In this document: positions 15,576-24,571 of the stretch, piece after piece
How positions within the stretch are numbered: the stretch's first letter is position 1
Layout of the letters: every line of letters starts with the position of its first letter
Origin: Desulfobacteraceae bacterium
GTDB lineage: Bacteria > Desulfobacterota > Desulfobacteria > Desulfobacterales > UBA5852
Length of the DNA stretch: 39,278 nt
Assembly: GCA_014237395.1 (NCBI GenBank)
Contig: JABZFP010000042.1
Span: 1 to 39,278 of the forward strand
Direction: 5' to 3'
Notes under the pieces: generated by a model
Database searches by the model: none
What the model was told of the DNA's origin: nothing
What the model saw: the letters and a program-made list of their open reading frames with translations, nothing else
Program-made: the position numbers and the translations under genes

Positions 15576-15962
15576 TCAGAATAGGGGTGATTTATTGCCA
15601 CGGAGAAGATTGAAAACCGAATCCGCGATGATGAAAATGGGTACCATAAAAAGGCCGGCAATCGTGGCCGACAGATCGACCGGGGGCAGTTTCACGGCGA
15701 TGACCACCGGGACGCCCCACAGAAGATATCGGCCTGCCTGCGCCGTAACGGCGATGATGGTGTTACGGCGATGAGCACCGGCCAGTTTCTGCGTCATGGT
15801 TTTACCCAATAGGGCAAAGTTGAGGGCGCTGAACAGGGCGCCTAAAAGCAACCCCCTTGTGATGGCCGGCCATCCGGCCAGGTAGACGACCAGACTTAAC
15901 ACAACTGCAAGGGATAAGGCCCCGCCGCAATAGCGTTTTTGAAGATGTCTAATCGTTTCCAT
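15576..15962 (-). CDS. AtpI/AtpR-like ATP synthase accessory membrane protein
   Basis: 128 residues with about four membrane helices (about 12-30, 34-50, 70-90, 97-118). It resembles subunit I of F-type operons (ATP synthase I family), which helps c-ring assembly, and the AtpR protein at the same place in N-ATPase operons. ATG 15962 follows GGAGACGGGC and overlaps the upstream gene's end by 14 bases. It lies 13 bases before the a-subunit start. Confidence 0.72.
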   Translation of the reverse strand: METIRHLQKRYCGGALSLAVVLSLVVYLAGWPAITRGLLLGALFSALNFALLGKTMTQKLAGAHRRNTIIAVTAQAGRYLLWGVPVVIAVKLPPVDLSATIAGLFMVPIFIIADSVFNLLRGNKSPLF

Positions 15963-16215
15963 GCCCGTCTCCGGAACCGGGTGATGATTCGGTGGCGAGA
16001 ATTTCCATGATTTGTCGATAGCTGACCACGGCGCCGCCGACAATGCCGAACAAGGTCAGCAGGATCGTCAGCACGCCACCACTGCCGAGCCAGCGATCCA
16101 GATAGCGACCGGCAAAAAAACAGCACACGATGCAGCCGATCATTGTCAATCCGATTTGCAGAACAATGGACAGGCTTTCAGCCCATGGGCGGTGCTTTCG
16201 ATAGTCTAGTACCAT
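15949..16215 (-). CDS. AtpZ/AtpQ-like small membrane protein
   Basis: 88 residues from ATG 16215, with two membrane helices (about 18-38 and 47-68) around GRYLDRWLGSGG, the pattern of AtpZ/AtpQ-type proteins that open F- and N-ATPase operons and are linked to Mg2+/Ca2+ transport or assembly. The start is uncertain: no ribosome site is clear, and in-frame starts at 16248 and 16302 also exist. It is first in the membrane-sector operon. Confidence 0.65.
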   Translation of the reverse strand: MVLDYRKHRPWAESLSIVLQIGLTMIGCIVCCFFAGRYLDRWLGSGGVLTILLTLFGIVGGAVVSYRQIMEILATESSPGSGDGHGND

Positions 16216-16333
16216 AGCGGTCGCGATTACAATTGACAGAAAGACCATTGAACGGGAGTGAGATCCAGATCGCGATGCAAGTCCGTTTCGTAAGAGGCGC
16301 ACACGAGAGGAGAGGGGAATAAGTGTCCTTCAT

Positions 16334-16362
16334 TTTTTAAATGGCTTTTCGTCATTTGTCAA
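16334..16362 (-). promoter_or_regulatory. Sigma70-type promoter for the ATP synthase membrane-sector operon
   Basis: Minus strand: TTGACA (16357-16362), 17-base spacer, TAAAAA (16334-16339). The surrounding 16320-16400 is strongly AT-rich against a GC-rich genome. The leader to the likely start at 16215 is about 110 bases. The rest of 16216-16520 shows nothing else definite. Confidence 0.5.
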
Positions 16363-16520
16363 ATGTTCACTAATATAGTATAGAAATTCTTCACACATTC
16401 AGCCGCCGCGCGTCCGTTTTTTATCTTGCCTGCCCGATGCTCTTCCTCCGCTGCTTCCTGTCTGTCGCGATTTGCTGCCGGCGACTGTCTTTTTCCCACT
16501 CATCACTATAGGAGGTTGCC

Positions 16521-17141
16521 ATGGCCGTCCTCACGATTTCACGTATGTTTGGCACGGGCGCGGAGGCTTTGGGAGAGCTGATCTCGAAGCGTCTGGGTTA
16601 CACCTTTTACCACAACGAATTGATCCAGATGGTCGCCAACAAGGCCAAAGTTTCCACGGACTGGGTCGAAGCCATGGAAAAAGAGGCCGGCGGCAAGTTC
16701 CAGAAACTCATGTCGACCCTGGCCCCCAAAAGCCTGGTGGACAGGATTCTTGATTCGGATCGGGGCTATCTGGACGAGGAAATCTATACGGACATGCTGC
16801 GCCATATCATCACCAAGATCGCCGATGCCGGGGATGCCGTCATTCTCGGGCGGGGGGGGCAGTATATCCTGGAAGGCCGCCCGGACACCTACCATATCCT
16901 TCTCGTGGCGGATCTCGACTATCGCGTCAAATATGTCGAGGAGCACTTCAACCTGATTCCCAAACAGGCCATGCTGGCTGTCGCCATGGAGGATAAACGC
17001 CGGGTGAACCTCTATCGCAAATTCGGCATCGTCGATTACAACCAGACCGACCATTACCACGTGGTGTTCAACATGGCGCAGATCGATACCGAAAAGGCCT
17101 GCGACATGCTATGCACCCTGTTGGGCAGTTGCCGTTTCTGA
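16521..17141 (+). CDS. Cytidylate-kinase-like family protein
   Basis: 206-residue soluble protein of the cytidylate-kinase-like family. The N-terminus ISRMFGTGAEALGELISKRL replaces the strict P-loop with the GSGG-type loop usual in this group, followed by GYTFYHNELI. A later GDAVILGRGGQYILEG segment and an RVNLYRKFGIVDYNQTDHYH segment match nucleotide-kinase lid and C-terminal regions. Real substrates of this family are mostly unknown. ATG 16521 has a perfect AGGAGG (16510-16515). It is monocistronic and divergent from the ATP synthase operon. Confidence 0.82.
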   Translation: MAVLTISRMFGTGAEALGELISKRLGYTFYHNELIQMVANKAKVSTDWVEAMEKEAGGKFQKLMSTLAPKSLVDRILDSDRGYLDEEIYTDMLRHIITKIADAGDAVILGRGGQYILEGRPDTYHILLVADLDYRVKYVEEHFNLIPKQAMLAVAMEDKRRVNLYRKFGIVDYNQTDHYHVVFNMAQIDTEKACDMLCTLLGSCRF

Positions 17142-17367
17142 CCGCCTTTTACGACCTGTCGACTGCCGCGCAGGGCGCCTCATTTGTCTGGTCACCCACC
17201 GTTTGCCGTGGCCGGAGAAGCGGTTTCGTTCGATGGACGATTCGCTGTCGCTTTCTTGACACCCGGCCCGGCATTGCGTCAATCCAAACACGTTCTGTAC
17301 GCATCAACCCTACCTGTATAATTAACAATACCCTGAAATTATTGTAATATTGTGCGCTGTAAATTGG

Positions 17368-17383
17368 CGGCACAAAAATTGCT
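17368..17383 (+). promoter_or_regulatory. Sigma54-type promoter for the mshM-N-E-G operon
   Basis: CGGCACAAAAATTGCT has the GG (-24) and GC (-12) doublets separated by exactly 10 bases and matches the GGCAC-N5-TTGCW core, missing only the T before GG. The start would be near 17394, about 70 bases before the first gene. A perfect TATAAT at 17317-17322 lies upstream but has only a poor -35. The rest of 17142-17466 shows nothing else. Confidence 0.55.
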
Positions 17384-17466
17384 GTGATAGTGGCGTGCAC
17401 GCGGCACCGTGTCCGATGGGCATGGTGTTCAACGAAACCCCCCACTAGTGGGTAGCGGGGATAGGT

Positions 17467-19140
17467 GTGGGTATCGCCATGATCGCGTTAAATCAGTTTC
17501 GCAATGACGTCCATCGACCGCCGGATGCGTCGGACCCTTTCACGCCGGGTCGCGTCTATATGGCGTATTTCCAGTTTAAATGCCCGCCCTTCGCCATCAC
17601 ACCGGACCCCGAATTTCTTTTTCTTTCTGAAACCCATCGCAATGCCATCGAGAAAATTCAATACGGCATTCAAAGCCGACAAGGCTTCATGCTGCTGACC
17701 GGTGAGGTCGGCACGGGCAAATCAACCCTGTGCCGTGTCATGCTGGACCTCCTGCAGGCCGACGCGCAGACGGTTTATATCATCAATCCCTCCCTGAGCG
17801 GCCGGGAATTGATCGCCACCATTCTGGACGATCTGGGTGTGGCGCGGTCGGGGGAGGCGTCCAAAAAGACGCTTATCGATCAGCTCAATGCCTACCTCCT
17901 GGCAAATGCCAAGACCCGGCCGGTCGTGATCATCATCGACGATGCGCAAACCATGTCGTCGGAAACCCTGGAAGATATGCGCCTGCTATCCAATCTGGAA
18001 ACGGATAAGGAGAAGCTACTGCAGGTGTTGCTCGTGGGGCAGCCCGAATTGCTGGACCAGATCGAGCAGCCCGCCATGCGCCAGCTCAGACAGCGCATCG
18101 CCGTTAACGGCCGCCTGGATTTTTTAAAGATCGATGAAGTGGGGCGTTATATCGAACGCCGGCTGTTTATCGCCGGAAACCATGCCCAGGCGCGCTTCAC
18201 CCCACGTTTGGTCAAGCAGATCCATAGGAAATCACAAGGGGTGCCCCGTTTGATCAACAAGATCTGCGATCTCGCCCTTACGGCGGCCTATACCGCCGAT
18301 ACCTGTGTGGTGGATGTCTCCCATCTCACCATCGCAAAAGAAGAAATCGTGGACCTCATGCCGGTGAAAACCAGACTGACGGCGACCGCTCCGGGACGAG
18401 CGGCTGCTTTCACAAAGCCCCTCGCGGTGGTTTGCTGCCTGGTCGTGGCGTTGGGGCTGGCCGCCGGCGGATTTTGGTCCATGAAAGGGCTGCCGGATGG
18501 CGGCGGCGACGCATCCCCATCGAAGCCGGCGGCACGCTCTGTGGCCGACCCGGCAGCGCCTGCGCCCCAACCACCGGTTATGCCGGTCGGCAACGCGCGC
18601 TCGTCATCTTTAACATTCGAGGGGGCTGGGCGCCATGTGGGCGCCTATATTTTGCAATTGGGCTCTTATACGACGCTTGAAACCACCCTGCGTGCCATCG
18701 ATATCTATGCCGGAAAAGCGGTCGACGCCTGTTGGGCGGCCCTGCCGAATGACGATGATACGGTATGGTACCGTGTTTATGCCGGGCGTTTTGCCGACCG
18801 AAAGGCCGCCCAGGCTTATCAGCAGGCCCATGCCCTGGAGGGGGCCGTCATCCGTTATGCGCCCTGGACGGTGGCCGTGGGCGGCGCCGGTTCGACGGAA
18901 CAGATAGCGGTGCTGCAGGAACTTCTGAAAGTGTATCGATTGGATGGCCAGCCCGTGCCGGGGGAAGGCGACCAATGGCACCTTCTTTCCGGTGCGTTCC
19001 TTTCCCGCGAGGGCGCCGAAACCATGGCCGGCCAGATTCATCAGCGCACTGGTCTGGCTACCCGCATCGCGGCTCTCAACGGGCAGCGGTCGACGGCGGA
19101 GGCCCGCCCAACAATTCCAGAGGTTAAACGGTCGTCATGA
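17467..19140 (+). CDS. mshM: MshM/ExeA-like AAA ATPase with C-terminal SPOR domain
   Basis: 557 residues in the longest reading. Family homology begins at the ATG at 17560 (MAYFQFKCPPFAITPDPEFL), so that start or the ATG at 17479 may be the true one; no strong ribosome site decides. Domains: ExeA/GspA-type AAA ATPase with Walker A GEVGTGKST (79-87) and Walker B VVIIIDDAQTM; a membrane helix at about 318-336; then a periplasmic SPOR domain (AYILQLGSYTT... VWYRVYAGRFADRKAAQAY), which binds denuded peptidoglycan. It probably opens the cell wall for pilus or secretin assembly. It overlaps the next gene by ATGA. A SPOR domain on this ATPase is a notable combination. Confidence 0.87.
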   Translation: MGIAMIALNQFRNDVHRPPDASDPFTPGRVYMAYFQFKCPPFAITPDPEFLFLSETHRNAIEKIQYGIQSRQGFMLLTGEVGTGKSTLCRVMLDLLQADAQTVYIINPSLSGRELIATILDDLGVARSGEASKKTLIDQLNAYLLANAKTRPVVIIIDDAQTMSSETLEDMRLLSNLETDKEKLLQVLLVGQPELLDQIEQPAMRQLRQRIAVNGRLDFLKIDEVGRYIERRLFIAGNHAQARFTPRLVKQIHRKSQGVPRLINKICDLALTAAYTADTCVVDVSHLTIAKEEIVDLMPVKTRLTATAPGRAAAFTKPLAVVCCLVVALGLAAGGFWSMKGLPDGGGDASPSKPAARSVADPAAPAPQPPVMPVGNARSSSLTFEGAGRHVGAYILQLGSYTTLETTLRAIDIYAGKAVDACWAALPNDDDTVWYRVYAGRFADRKAAQAYQQAHALEGAVIRYAPWTVAVGGAGSTEQIAVLQELLKVYRLDGQPVPGEGDQWHLLSGAFLSREGAETMAGQIHQRTGLATRIAALNGQRSTAEARPTIPEVKRSS

Positions 19141-20327
19141 GTCTTCTCAATGACGCTTTGCGGAAAAGAGATCGTGAACAGCGGTCGCCGGGAAAAATCG
19201 CCGGCGACTTCTCCCAGGGGGCGGCGCCGCGGAACAAACGGCACCGGCGCTATGGCATGGTTGCCATCCTAACCGCCCTGCTGCTGGTGATCGGCGTCGG
19301 GGTGGGGCTGATCGTTTATTCTTTCGAGGCGACCTCGGTGTTGGCATTGGAACCGCCCCCGAGCATACGGGCGGAAGATGTTGTCGGTGCGGATGCCGCA
19401 CCGTTGCCGAACCCGGAGGTGCGCGCATCGTTCGAAGAATCGACGGTACCTTCGCCGGAGACGCGCGAGAGCATGACCACCACGGCATCCGTTCCCGGGC
19501 AACCGATAGCGGTGGATTCGATCGATAGGCGGCCGGAGGACGAATCCGCATCGACACCGTCGGACAGGGTGCCGGTCCCGAAACGCTTAGATAATGCGCA
19601 TGAAGTATCGGAGAGGCTGCACGCAACCATTTCCGATCAAACGGCTGTGCGGCCGGCGGTGATAGCGCCCATCGCGACCGGCCGCGAGACCTCCCCCCCT
19701 GCAGGGCCCGGCCCCCAGGCGGAACGGTATTATCGCAAGGCCTTGTCCTACCACCGCCAGGGTCGCATGGACCGGGCCATCGCCCTATACCGCGAGGTGG
19801 TGCAACTGCAGCCGAAGCATTTCGATGCCCGTTTCAATCTGGTCTCGGCCTACATCGATACCCGGGAATTTACCAAGGCCCACCGCATCGCGTCGGAACT
19901 TTACCGGCAGGACAGCACCAACCAGCAGGTGTTGGCCAATCTGGCCATCGCCAAGATCGGCCTGGGGCAATCCCGGGAGGCGCTCCAATTGCTGGACCAG
20001 GTGGAGGAGTTGCCACACGCCGCGATGTTTGCGGTCTATCTCCATAAAGGCCTGGCCTATCGCAACCTCGACCAGCTGGAGACCGCCATCGGCTGGTACC
20101 AAAGCGCCGAAAAACTCAAACCCGACAACCCGCAACTGCTGTTCAATTTGGCCCTGGCGCATGACCGCCAGCAGCACTACCGCGAGGCCGTGCATTACTA
20201 CCAGGCCTACATGCAGCAGGTCCAGGACGATGAACAAGGGCGTGCTGTGAAAGACATTCGGCAGCGCATCCACACGCTGCGGTCCTACGTTGCGGAAATG
20301 ACGGCACAGGAACAGAGGGGGCAATGA
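19137..20327 (+). CDS. mshN: MshN/GspB-like TPR protein
   Basis: 396 residues. It starts MSLLNDALRKRDREQ, the typical N-terminus of MshN and GspB-type proteins; a single membrane helix lies at about 41-62; an acidic, proline-rich periplasmic linker covers about 70-190; and tetratricopeptide repeats (about 195-370) include AERYYRKALSYHRQGRMDRA and LAYRNLDQLETAIGWYQ. It presumably partners the AAA ATPase upstream at the inner membrane and periplasm. The ATG overlaps the previous stop; the end overlaps the next start (20324-20327). Confidence 0.85.
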   Translation: MSLLNDALRKRDREQRSPGKIAGDFSQGAAPRNKRHRRYGMVAILTALLLVIGVGVGLIVYSFEATSVLALEPPPSIRAEDVVGADAAPLPNPEVRASFEESTVPSPETRESMTTTASVPGQPIAVDSIDRRPEDESASTPSDRVPVPKRLDNAHEVSERLHATISDQTAVRPAVIAPIATGRETSPPAGPGPQAERYYRKALSYHRQGRMDRAIALYREVVQLQPKHFDARFNLVSAYIDTREFTKAHRIASELYRQDSTNQQVLANLAIAKIGLGQSREALQLLDQVEELPHAAMFAVYLHKGLAYRNLDQLETAIGWYQSAEKLKPDNPQLLFNLALAHDRQQHYREAVHYYQAYMQQVQDDEQGRAVKDIRQRIHTLRSYVAEMTAQEQRGQ

Positions 20328-21976
20328 GAAAGCGGATCGGCGACATATTGATCGAGATGGGGTTCATCGACAACGATCAGCTGCAGATGGCCCTGATGGA
20401 GACCAAAAAAACCAATGCCATGCTGGGCGAAGTCCTGCTGCGCCTGGGGTGGGTGGTGGAAGAAGACCTGCAGATGGCCATGGCAGTTCAGAGCGGCGCC
20501 GAGATTCTCGACACGGAGAATGTCGCCATCGATCACGGCCTGATGGCGCGTATTCCCATCGAATTTGTCAACGACAACCGTATCTTCCCTTTTGCCATCG
20601 AAGACGGCACCCTTTTGGCTGCCACCAACAACCCTTTCGACGTCATCGCACGGGACAAATTGGCACGGCTTTACGGCCAACCGGTGAAGACCCTCATTGC
20701 GGCCAAGGACTGGATCGCCAAGGCGATCGAAATCTACTACAAGACCGCCCAGACCCTGGACGACGAGATCAATGCCATCACCTATGGGCAGAAAACCGTG
20801 GTGGCGGACGAGGATCGCCAGATCATCAAACTGTCTGGCCTGCTGGTGGACAAGGGGTATGTCTTAGGCGCCAGCGATATCCATATCGTGCCGGACACCA
20901 ACCTGGTCCGGGTCTATTACCGTATCGACGGCGTCCTGCACCAGAAGTACCTGTTTGCCAAAAATTTTCAACAGGCCATCGTGACCCGCTTCAAGATCAT
21001 GGCCGACATGGACATCTCCAACCCCAACATTCCCCATGACGGCCGGATCAAATACCAAAGCCGGGTGGGGGAATTCGATATGCGGGTTTCCACTTTTCCG
21101 ACCCAGTTTGGCGAAACCGTGGTCATGCGGCTGCTGGTCTACAACAAGGTGGTCGGGGATCTCAACAATCTCGGGTTCGAAGCCGACGATCTGGCCTGTT
21201 TCAAGCGGCATATCGAACGTCCCTACGGGTTGATGCTGACCACCGGTCCGACGGGCTCGGGCAAGACCACCACGTTGTATTCGGCCCTGATGACCATCAA
21301 CAGCCCGAATATCAATTGCATGACGGTCGAGGACCCCATCGAATACGCGATTCCCACCATCCGCCAGACCGCCGTCAACCCCAAGGCCGGCCTGTCTTTC
21401 GAGAATGCCCTGCGGTCGGCCATGCGGCAGGATCCGGACGTCATCCTGGTGGGGGAGATTCGCGATAAAGTGACCGCCGACCTGGCCATGCAGGCGGCCC
21501 TGACCGGCCACCTGGTGCTCTCGACCCTGCACACCAACGATGCCGCCTCGGCCATCAACCGCCTGCTGGACCTGGGTGTCAACACCAGCATTCTGGCCTC
21601 GACCCTCTCCATCGTGCTGGCCCAGCGCCTGATTCGGAAACTCTGTCCGCTGTGTGCTGAGCGCTACGCACCGGATGATGATGAGAAGGCCGTGTTCGAG
21701 CGCAACGGACTTGCGGTGCCGTCCGAAATCGCACGGGCCACGGGCTGCGAAAGCTGCCTGCATTCCGGGTATCGCGGACGGGACGGCATCTACGAGGTGA
21801 TCCCGGTGGATCGAACGATTGAAAAGCTGATCTTTTCCGGCGCCCCGCACAGCGAAATCAAGGATGCCGCCATCGCCGCGGGGACGGTGATGATGTTCAC
21901 CCAGGCCCTCCGCAAAGTCTCCCGGGGGCTGACCTCGCTGGAAGAAGTCCGGCGCGTGATTGTCGACAATGCCTAA
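20324..21976 (+). CDS. mshE: MshE/GspE-type pilus assembly ATPase
   Basis: 550-residue hexameric secretion/pilus motor. The N-terminal MshEN domain (RIGDILIEMGFIDNDQLQMA, LGEVLLRLGWVVEEDL) binds c-di-GMP in V. cholerae MshE. The ATPase core has Walker A GPTGSGKTT from residue 308, the Asp box VEDPIEYAIP, Walker B DPDVILVGEIRD, and the His box TGHLVLSTLHTNDA. A tetracysteine zinc motif is present at C441-C444 and C475-C478. It powers pilus polymerisation. The presence of an HD-GYP phosphodiesterase in the same window makes c-di-GMP control plausible. It overlaps the previous and next genes. Confidence 0.94.
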   Translation: MRKRIGDILIEMGFIDNDQLQMALMETKKTNAMLGEVLLRLGWVVEEDLQMAMAVQSGAEILDTENVAIDHGLMARIPIEFVNDNRIFPFAIEDGTLLAATNNPFDVIARDKLARLYGQPVKTLIAAKDWIAKAIEIYYKTAQTLDDEINAITYGQKTVVADEDRQIIKLSGLLVDKGYVLGASDIHIVPDTNLVRVYYRIDGVLHQKYLFAKNFQQAIVTRFKIMADMDISNPNIPHDGRIKYQSRVGEFDMRVSTFPTQFGETVVMRLLVYNKVVGDLNNLGFEADDLACFKRHIERPYGLMLTTGPTGSGKTTTLYSALMTINSPNINCMTVEDPIEYAIPTIRQTAVNPKAGLSFENALRSAMRQDPDVILVGEIRDKVTADLAMQAALTGHLVLSTLHTNDAASAINRLLDLGVNTSILASTLSIVLAQRLIRKLCPLCAERYAPDDDEKAVFERNGLAVPSEIARATGCESCLHSGYRGRDGIYEVIPVDRTIEKLIFSGAPHSEIKDAAIAAGTVMMFTQALRKVSRGLTSLEEVRRVIVDNA

Positions 21977-23183
21977 TTACCGCTACAAGGCCGTCGATGC
22001 GACGGGGAAGGTCTTCAAGGGCACCACGATTGCCCAGGACGAAGCCCATGTCGAACAGGATCTGATCGCCTCGGGCCACTATCTCATCAAGTGCAAGTCC
22101 CTTTCCGAGAGTGCCTGGCGGCAGATGCTGAAGGGTGGCGTCAAGCCGCGCACCCTGGTGGAATTCTACCACCGGTTCTCCCAGACCCTCGAGGTCGGCC
22201 TGCCGGTGCTGTCGGCCCTGGAAGAAAATGCGCGTTACCTGCCATCGGCGACGATGCGGCAAATTTCCAAAGAGATGAAGGCCGCCATCGAGGGCGGCCG
22301 GACGCTCTATGAAGCCATGCAGCGCTATCCGCGCTATTTCCAGAAACTGGATATGGCCCTTATCCGCATCGGGGAGCAAACGGGCGGAATGGCGCAAAGC
22401 CTCAAAAACCTGGCCGCTTTCCTCGAATGGAAGGAAAATATCCGGTCCACGATCCGCAAAGCTTCCATTTATCCGACCTTTGTCGTGCTGGCCATTATCG
22501 GCGTCATCGGCGTCTGGATCGGCTATGTGCTGCCCCAGATGGTATCGGTCCTGTCGGAAATGGAGGTGGCGATTCCCACGGTGACCACGAGCGTTTTGCG
22601 CATCAGCCAATTCATCAAAGCCCAATGGATCTGGATTGTCGGGGCCATGGTGATACCGGCGTTTGCGGTTTTCGGGTTTTACATGACCCCCCGCGGGGCC
22701 TTGTTCATCCACCGATCGGTCTTGAAATTGCCGCTGGTGGGCACCGTCGTCCAGCAGGTTGCCATGGCACGCCTGTGCCACAATTTTGCGACGATGCTCT
22801 CATCCGGCATATCCATCCAGTATATTTTCGAAACCCTGTCCACCCATGCCCTGGGCAATCGCTATATCGAAGATCGGCTGCAACGGGCTTTCCGGGAAAT
22901 TGAAGGCGGTGAATCCATCGCCGGAGGATTTGAAACGGCGGGCGGCTTTCCGTCCCTGCTTCTCGGTGCCATCCGCAACGGGGAGGAAACCGGTACCCTG
23001 GACGAGACCTTCCGGCGCTTGGGGGATTATTTCGACGGCGAAGTCAAACGCACGATCCAGACCATGGTCGGCGCCATCGAGCCGTTGACCCTTGTGGCGC
23101 TGGGCGGGGTGTTTGGCCTGATCGTCCTTTCGGTTCTCCTGCCGTTGTATGACGTCATGGCCGGCATGGGGAATGCCTATTGA
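21969..23183 (+). CDS. mshG: MshG/PilC/GspF inner-membrane platform protein
   Basis: 404 residues. Starts at ATG 21969 (MPNYRYKAVDATGKVFKG), overlapping the ATPase gene by eight bases. Two GspF domains (about 70-190 and 270-395) with membrane helices around 170-192, 215-235 and 375-397; conserved patterns are FYHRFSQTLEVGLPVL, GEQTGGMAQSLKNLA and, in the second copy, RNGEETGTLDETFRRLGDYF. It transmits motion from MshE to the pilus. It is the last gene of the plus-strand half of the pilus cluster. Confidence 0.93.
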   Translation: MPNYRYKAVDATGKVFKGTTIAQDEAHVEQDLIASGHYLIKCKSLSESAWRQMLKGGVKPRTLVEFYHRFSQTLEVGLPVLSALEENARYLPSATMRQISKEMKAAIEGGRTLYEAMQRYPRYFQKLDMALIRIGEQTGGMAQSLKNLAAFLEWKENIRSTIRKASIYPTFVVLAIIGVIGVWIGYVLPQMVSVLSEMEVAIPTVTTSVLRISQFIKAQWIWIVGAMVIPAFAVFGFYMTPRGALFIHRSVLKLPLVGTVVQQVAMARLCHNFATMLSSGISIQYIFETLSTHALGNRYIEDRLQRAFREIEGGESIAGGFETAGGFPSLLLGAIRNGEETGTLDETFRRLGDYFDGEVKRTIQTMVGAIEPLTLVALGGVFGLIVLSVLLPLYDVMAGMGNAY

Positions 23184-23338
23184 CCCGGTTGCCGGTTTTT
23201 CCCCTCCTTGCGTTTCGATTCCATCTCTCCTGAGAGAGGATTTGGCGGACGGCACGTCATACGATCGATGCCGCCTACTCTGATGGCGCGTCCCTGAAAG
23301 ATCCTGCTAATTTGGAACGAATTTTATAAAGTTTTGTT

Positions 23339-23525
23339 CATTTTCTTGCCCGCGCAAGAAAACAGAACCAAAAGAAGGCGCCTGTGTCACGAGCCCTTCG
23401 GGTCCGCCGGCGTATCGTCGTACCGGACGGACGCGCCGGAACTCGCCCCACTGGTCGCGTGGCTCAGACAGCCGTCGCGCTTTTTCGTCCGGTGCAACGA
23501 TGGGCCGGCCTCATGACATAAGGGA
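23339..23525. repeat. Dispersed intergenic repeat, copy B
   Basis: Lies between the two converging pilus operons. It has the same architecture as 8043-8235: CATTTTCTT, a 9-bp hairpin (23341-23349 TTTTCTTGC, loop CCGC, 23354-23362 GCAAGAAAA), then CAGAACCAAAAGAAGGCGCC, and a GC-rich tail with GGAACTCGCCCC (23439-23450) and GGCTCAGACAGCCG (23460-23473). The hairpin differs from copy A by paired changes on both arms. Nothing else was seen in 23184-23606. Confidence 0.65.
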
Positions 23526-23606
23526 AGACGTCAACATCTAAATCTTACAACCCATTTATGGGTAGCGATCTGATCTCTCAATTTCTGGAGGGGCGAATGG
23601 GGGGGG

Positions 23607-24482
23607 TCAGGGGAGATTCAGCGTGGCGCCCCGGCCGGCCAGGGCGATGGGGGTTGGTGGTGTCGAGGCGACAATACTGCCACCCCCGCCCCCGCTGCTG
23701 CGCAACTCGAAGTGGGATCCGGAAATGACGTTGAAGAGGTCCGTGGCGCCATTGCCGACGCTGCCGATATCGTTTCCCTGATTGGCATCATACAGGTAGA
23801 CGGTGCTGCCGCTGTTGTTGTTGACCGCCAGGGAAAGGTACTCGCACACTTCCCCCGATAATTCGTGGGCGCTGATATACACCGCCAGATCATCATAGGC
23901 GGCCACCATGGGATGGCGCAGGTAATTCGGGTTTCCGGTGATATTGTTGCCCTGATGCGTGCCCGACGCCAGGGCATCAAAAACATTGCCGTTACCGTCG
24001 GCGTCCATGGGGCCGGCGCTGACCAGGACCGCCGCCACGGCAAAGGCAGCACTTGTCCCGTCGGCGTCGACAATCGCCGGCGGAGCGGCCAGGCCGGCCC
24101 GCAGGGCATTGCAACCGGCAAAGCGATTGGCTGTCAGGTTCGGGTTGACCGCATAACGCAGGACGCGCTTGTAGGCATCGGCCGGGGCGATCTGCAAGCT
24201 CAAAAAGGGGAGGGTGCCATTGGTTGCACCGTTGTTTTCGAGACCGTCCCCGTCGCTGTCGGCCCAGGGCAGGCGCCCGTTGGTGACCGCGAAGCTGACC
24301 AGCACCAGGCGCGCCTGCTTGAGGTAATCAACGGTTTCGCTGCGCGCCTTGCGCTCGGTGAGCAGTTTCATCAGGGAAACACCGCCACCGGTCAAGATGC
24401 CGATGATGATCATCACCACGGCGATTTCCAGCAGCGTAAACCCGTGTTGATTCCGTAGCGGAGAAGAAGGGGAATAGTCCAT
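23607..24482 (-). CDS. Prepilin-like protein (type IV pilus/MSHA, large)
   Basis: 291 residues. A short basic leader is followed by the class III signal G-FTLLEIAVVMIIIGILT, with cleavage after the glycine at about 14 and the conserved E at +5, then a soluble domain. The domain contains a DSDGDGLENNG stretch that looks like a calcium-binding loop, one CEYL and one GCNAL cysteine that could pair, and a glycine-rich SSGGGGGS segment near the end. The length is above that of common major pilins, so it may be a minor or tip pilin. It is last in the minus-strand operon. It has no strong match I can name. Confidence 0.82.
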   Translation of the reverse strand: MDYSPSSPLRNQHGFTLLEIAVVMIIIGILTGGGVSLMKLLTERKARSETVDYLKQARLVLVSFAVTNGRLPWADSDGDGLENNGATNGTLPFLSLQIAPADAYKRVLRYAVNPNLTANRFAGCNALRAGLAAPPAIVDADGTSAAFAVAAVLVSAGPMDADGNGNVFDALASGTHQGNNITGNPNYLRHPMVAAYDDLAVYISAHELSGEVCEYLSLAVNNNSGSTVYLYDANQGNDIGSVGNGATDLFNVISGSHFELRSSGGGGGSIVASTPPTPIALAGRGATLNLP

Positions 24483-24571
24483 TTTTCAAGGCCAAGCCGA
24501 ATTGCGAGACGGTCGGATGTCATCCGGCGCGGACCTTTGGCGGTTTCGCGCCGGATAGCGTCGTCTTACAC

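Noticed and set aside
23334..23516. 60-codon open frame in repeat copy B
   Set aside because: Same reason: the repeat has conserved structure, not a conserved frame.
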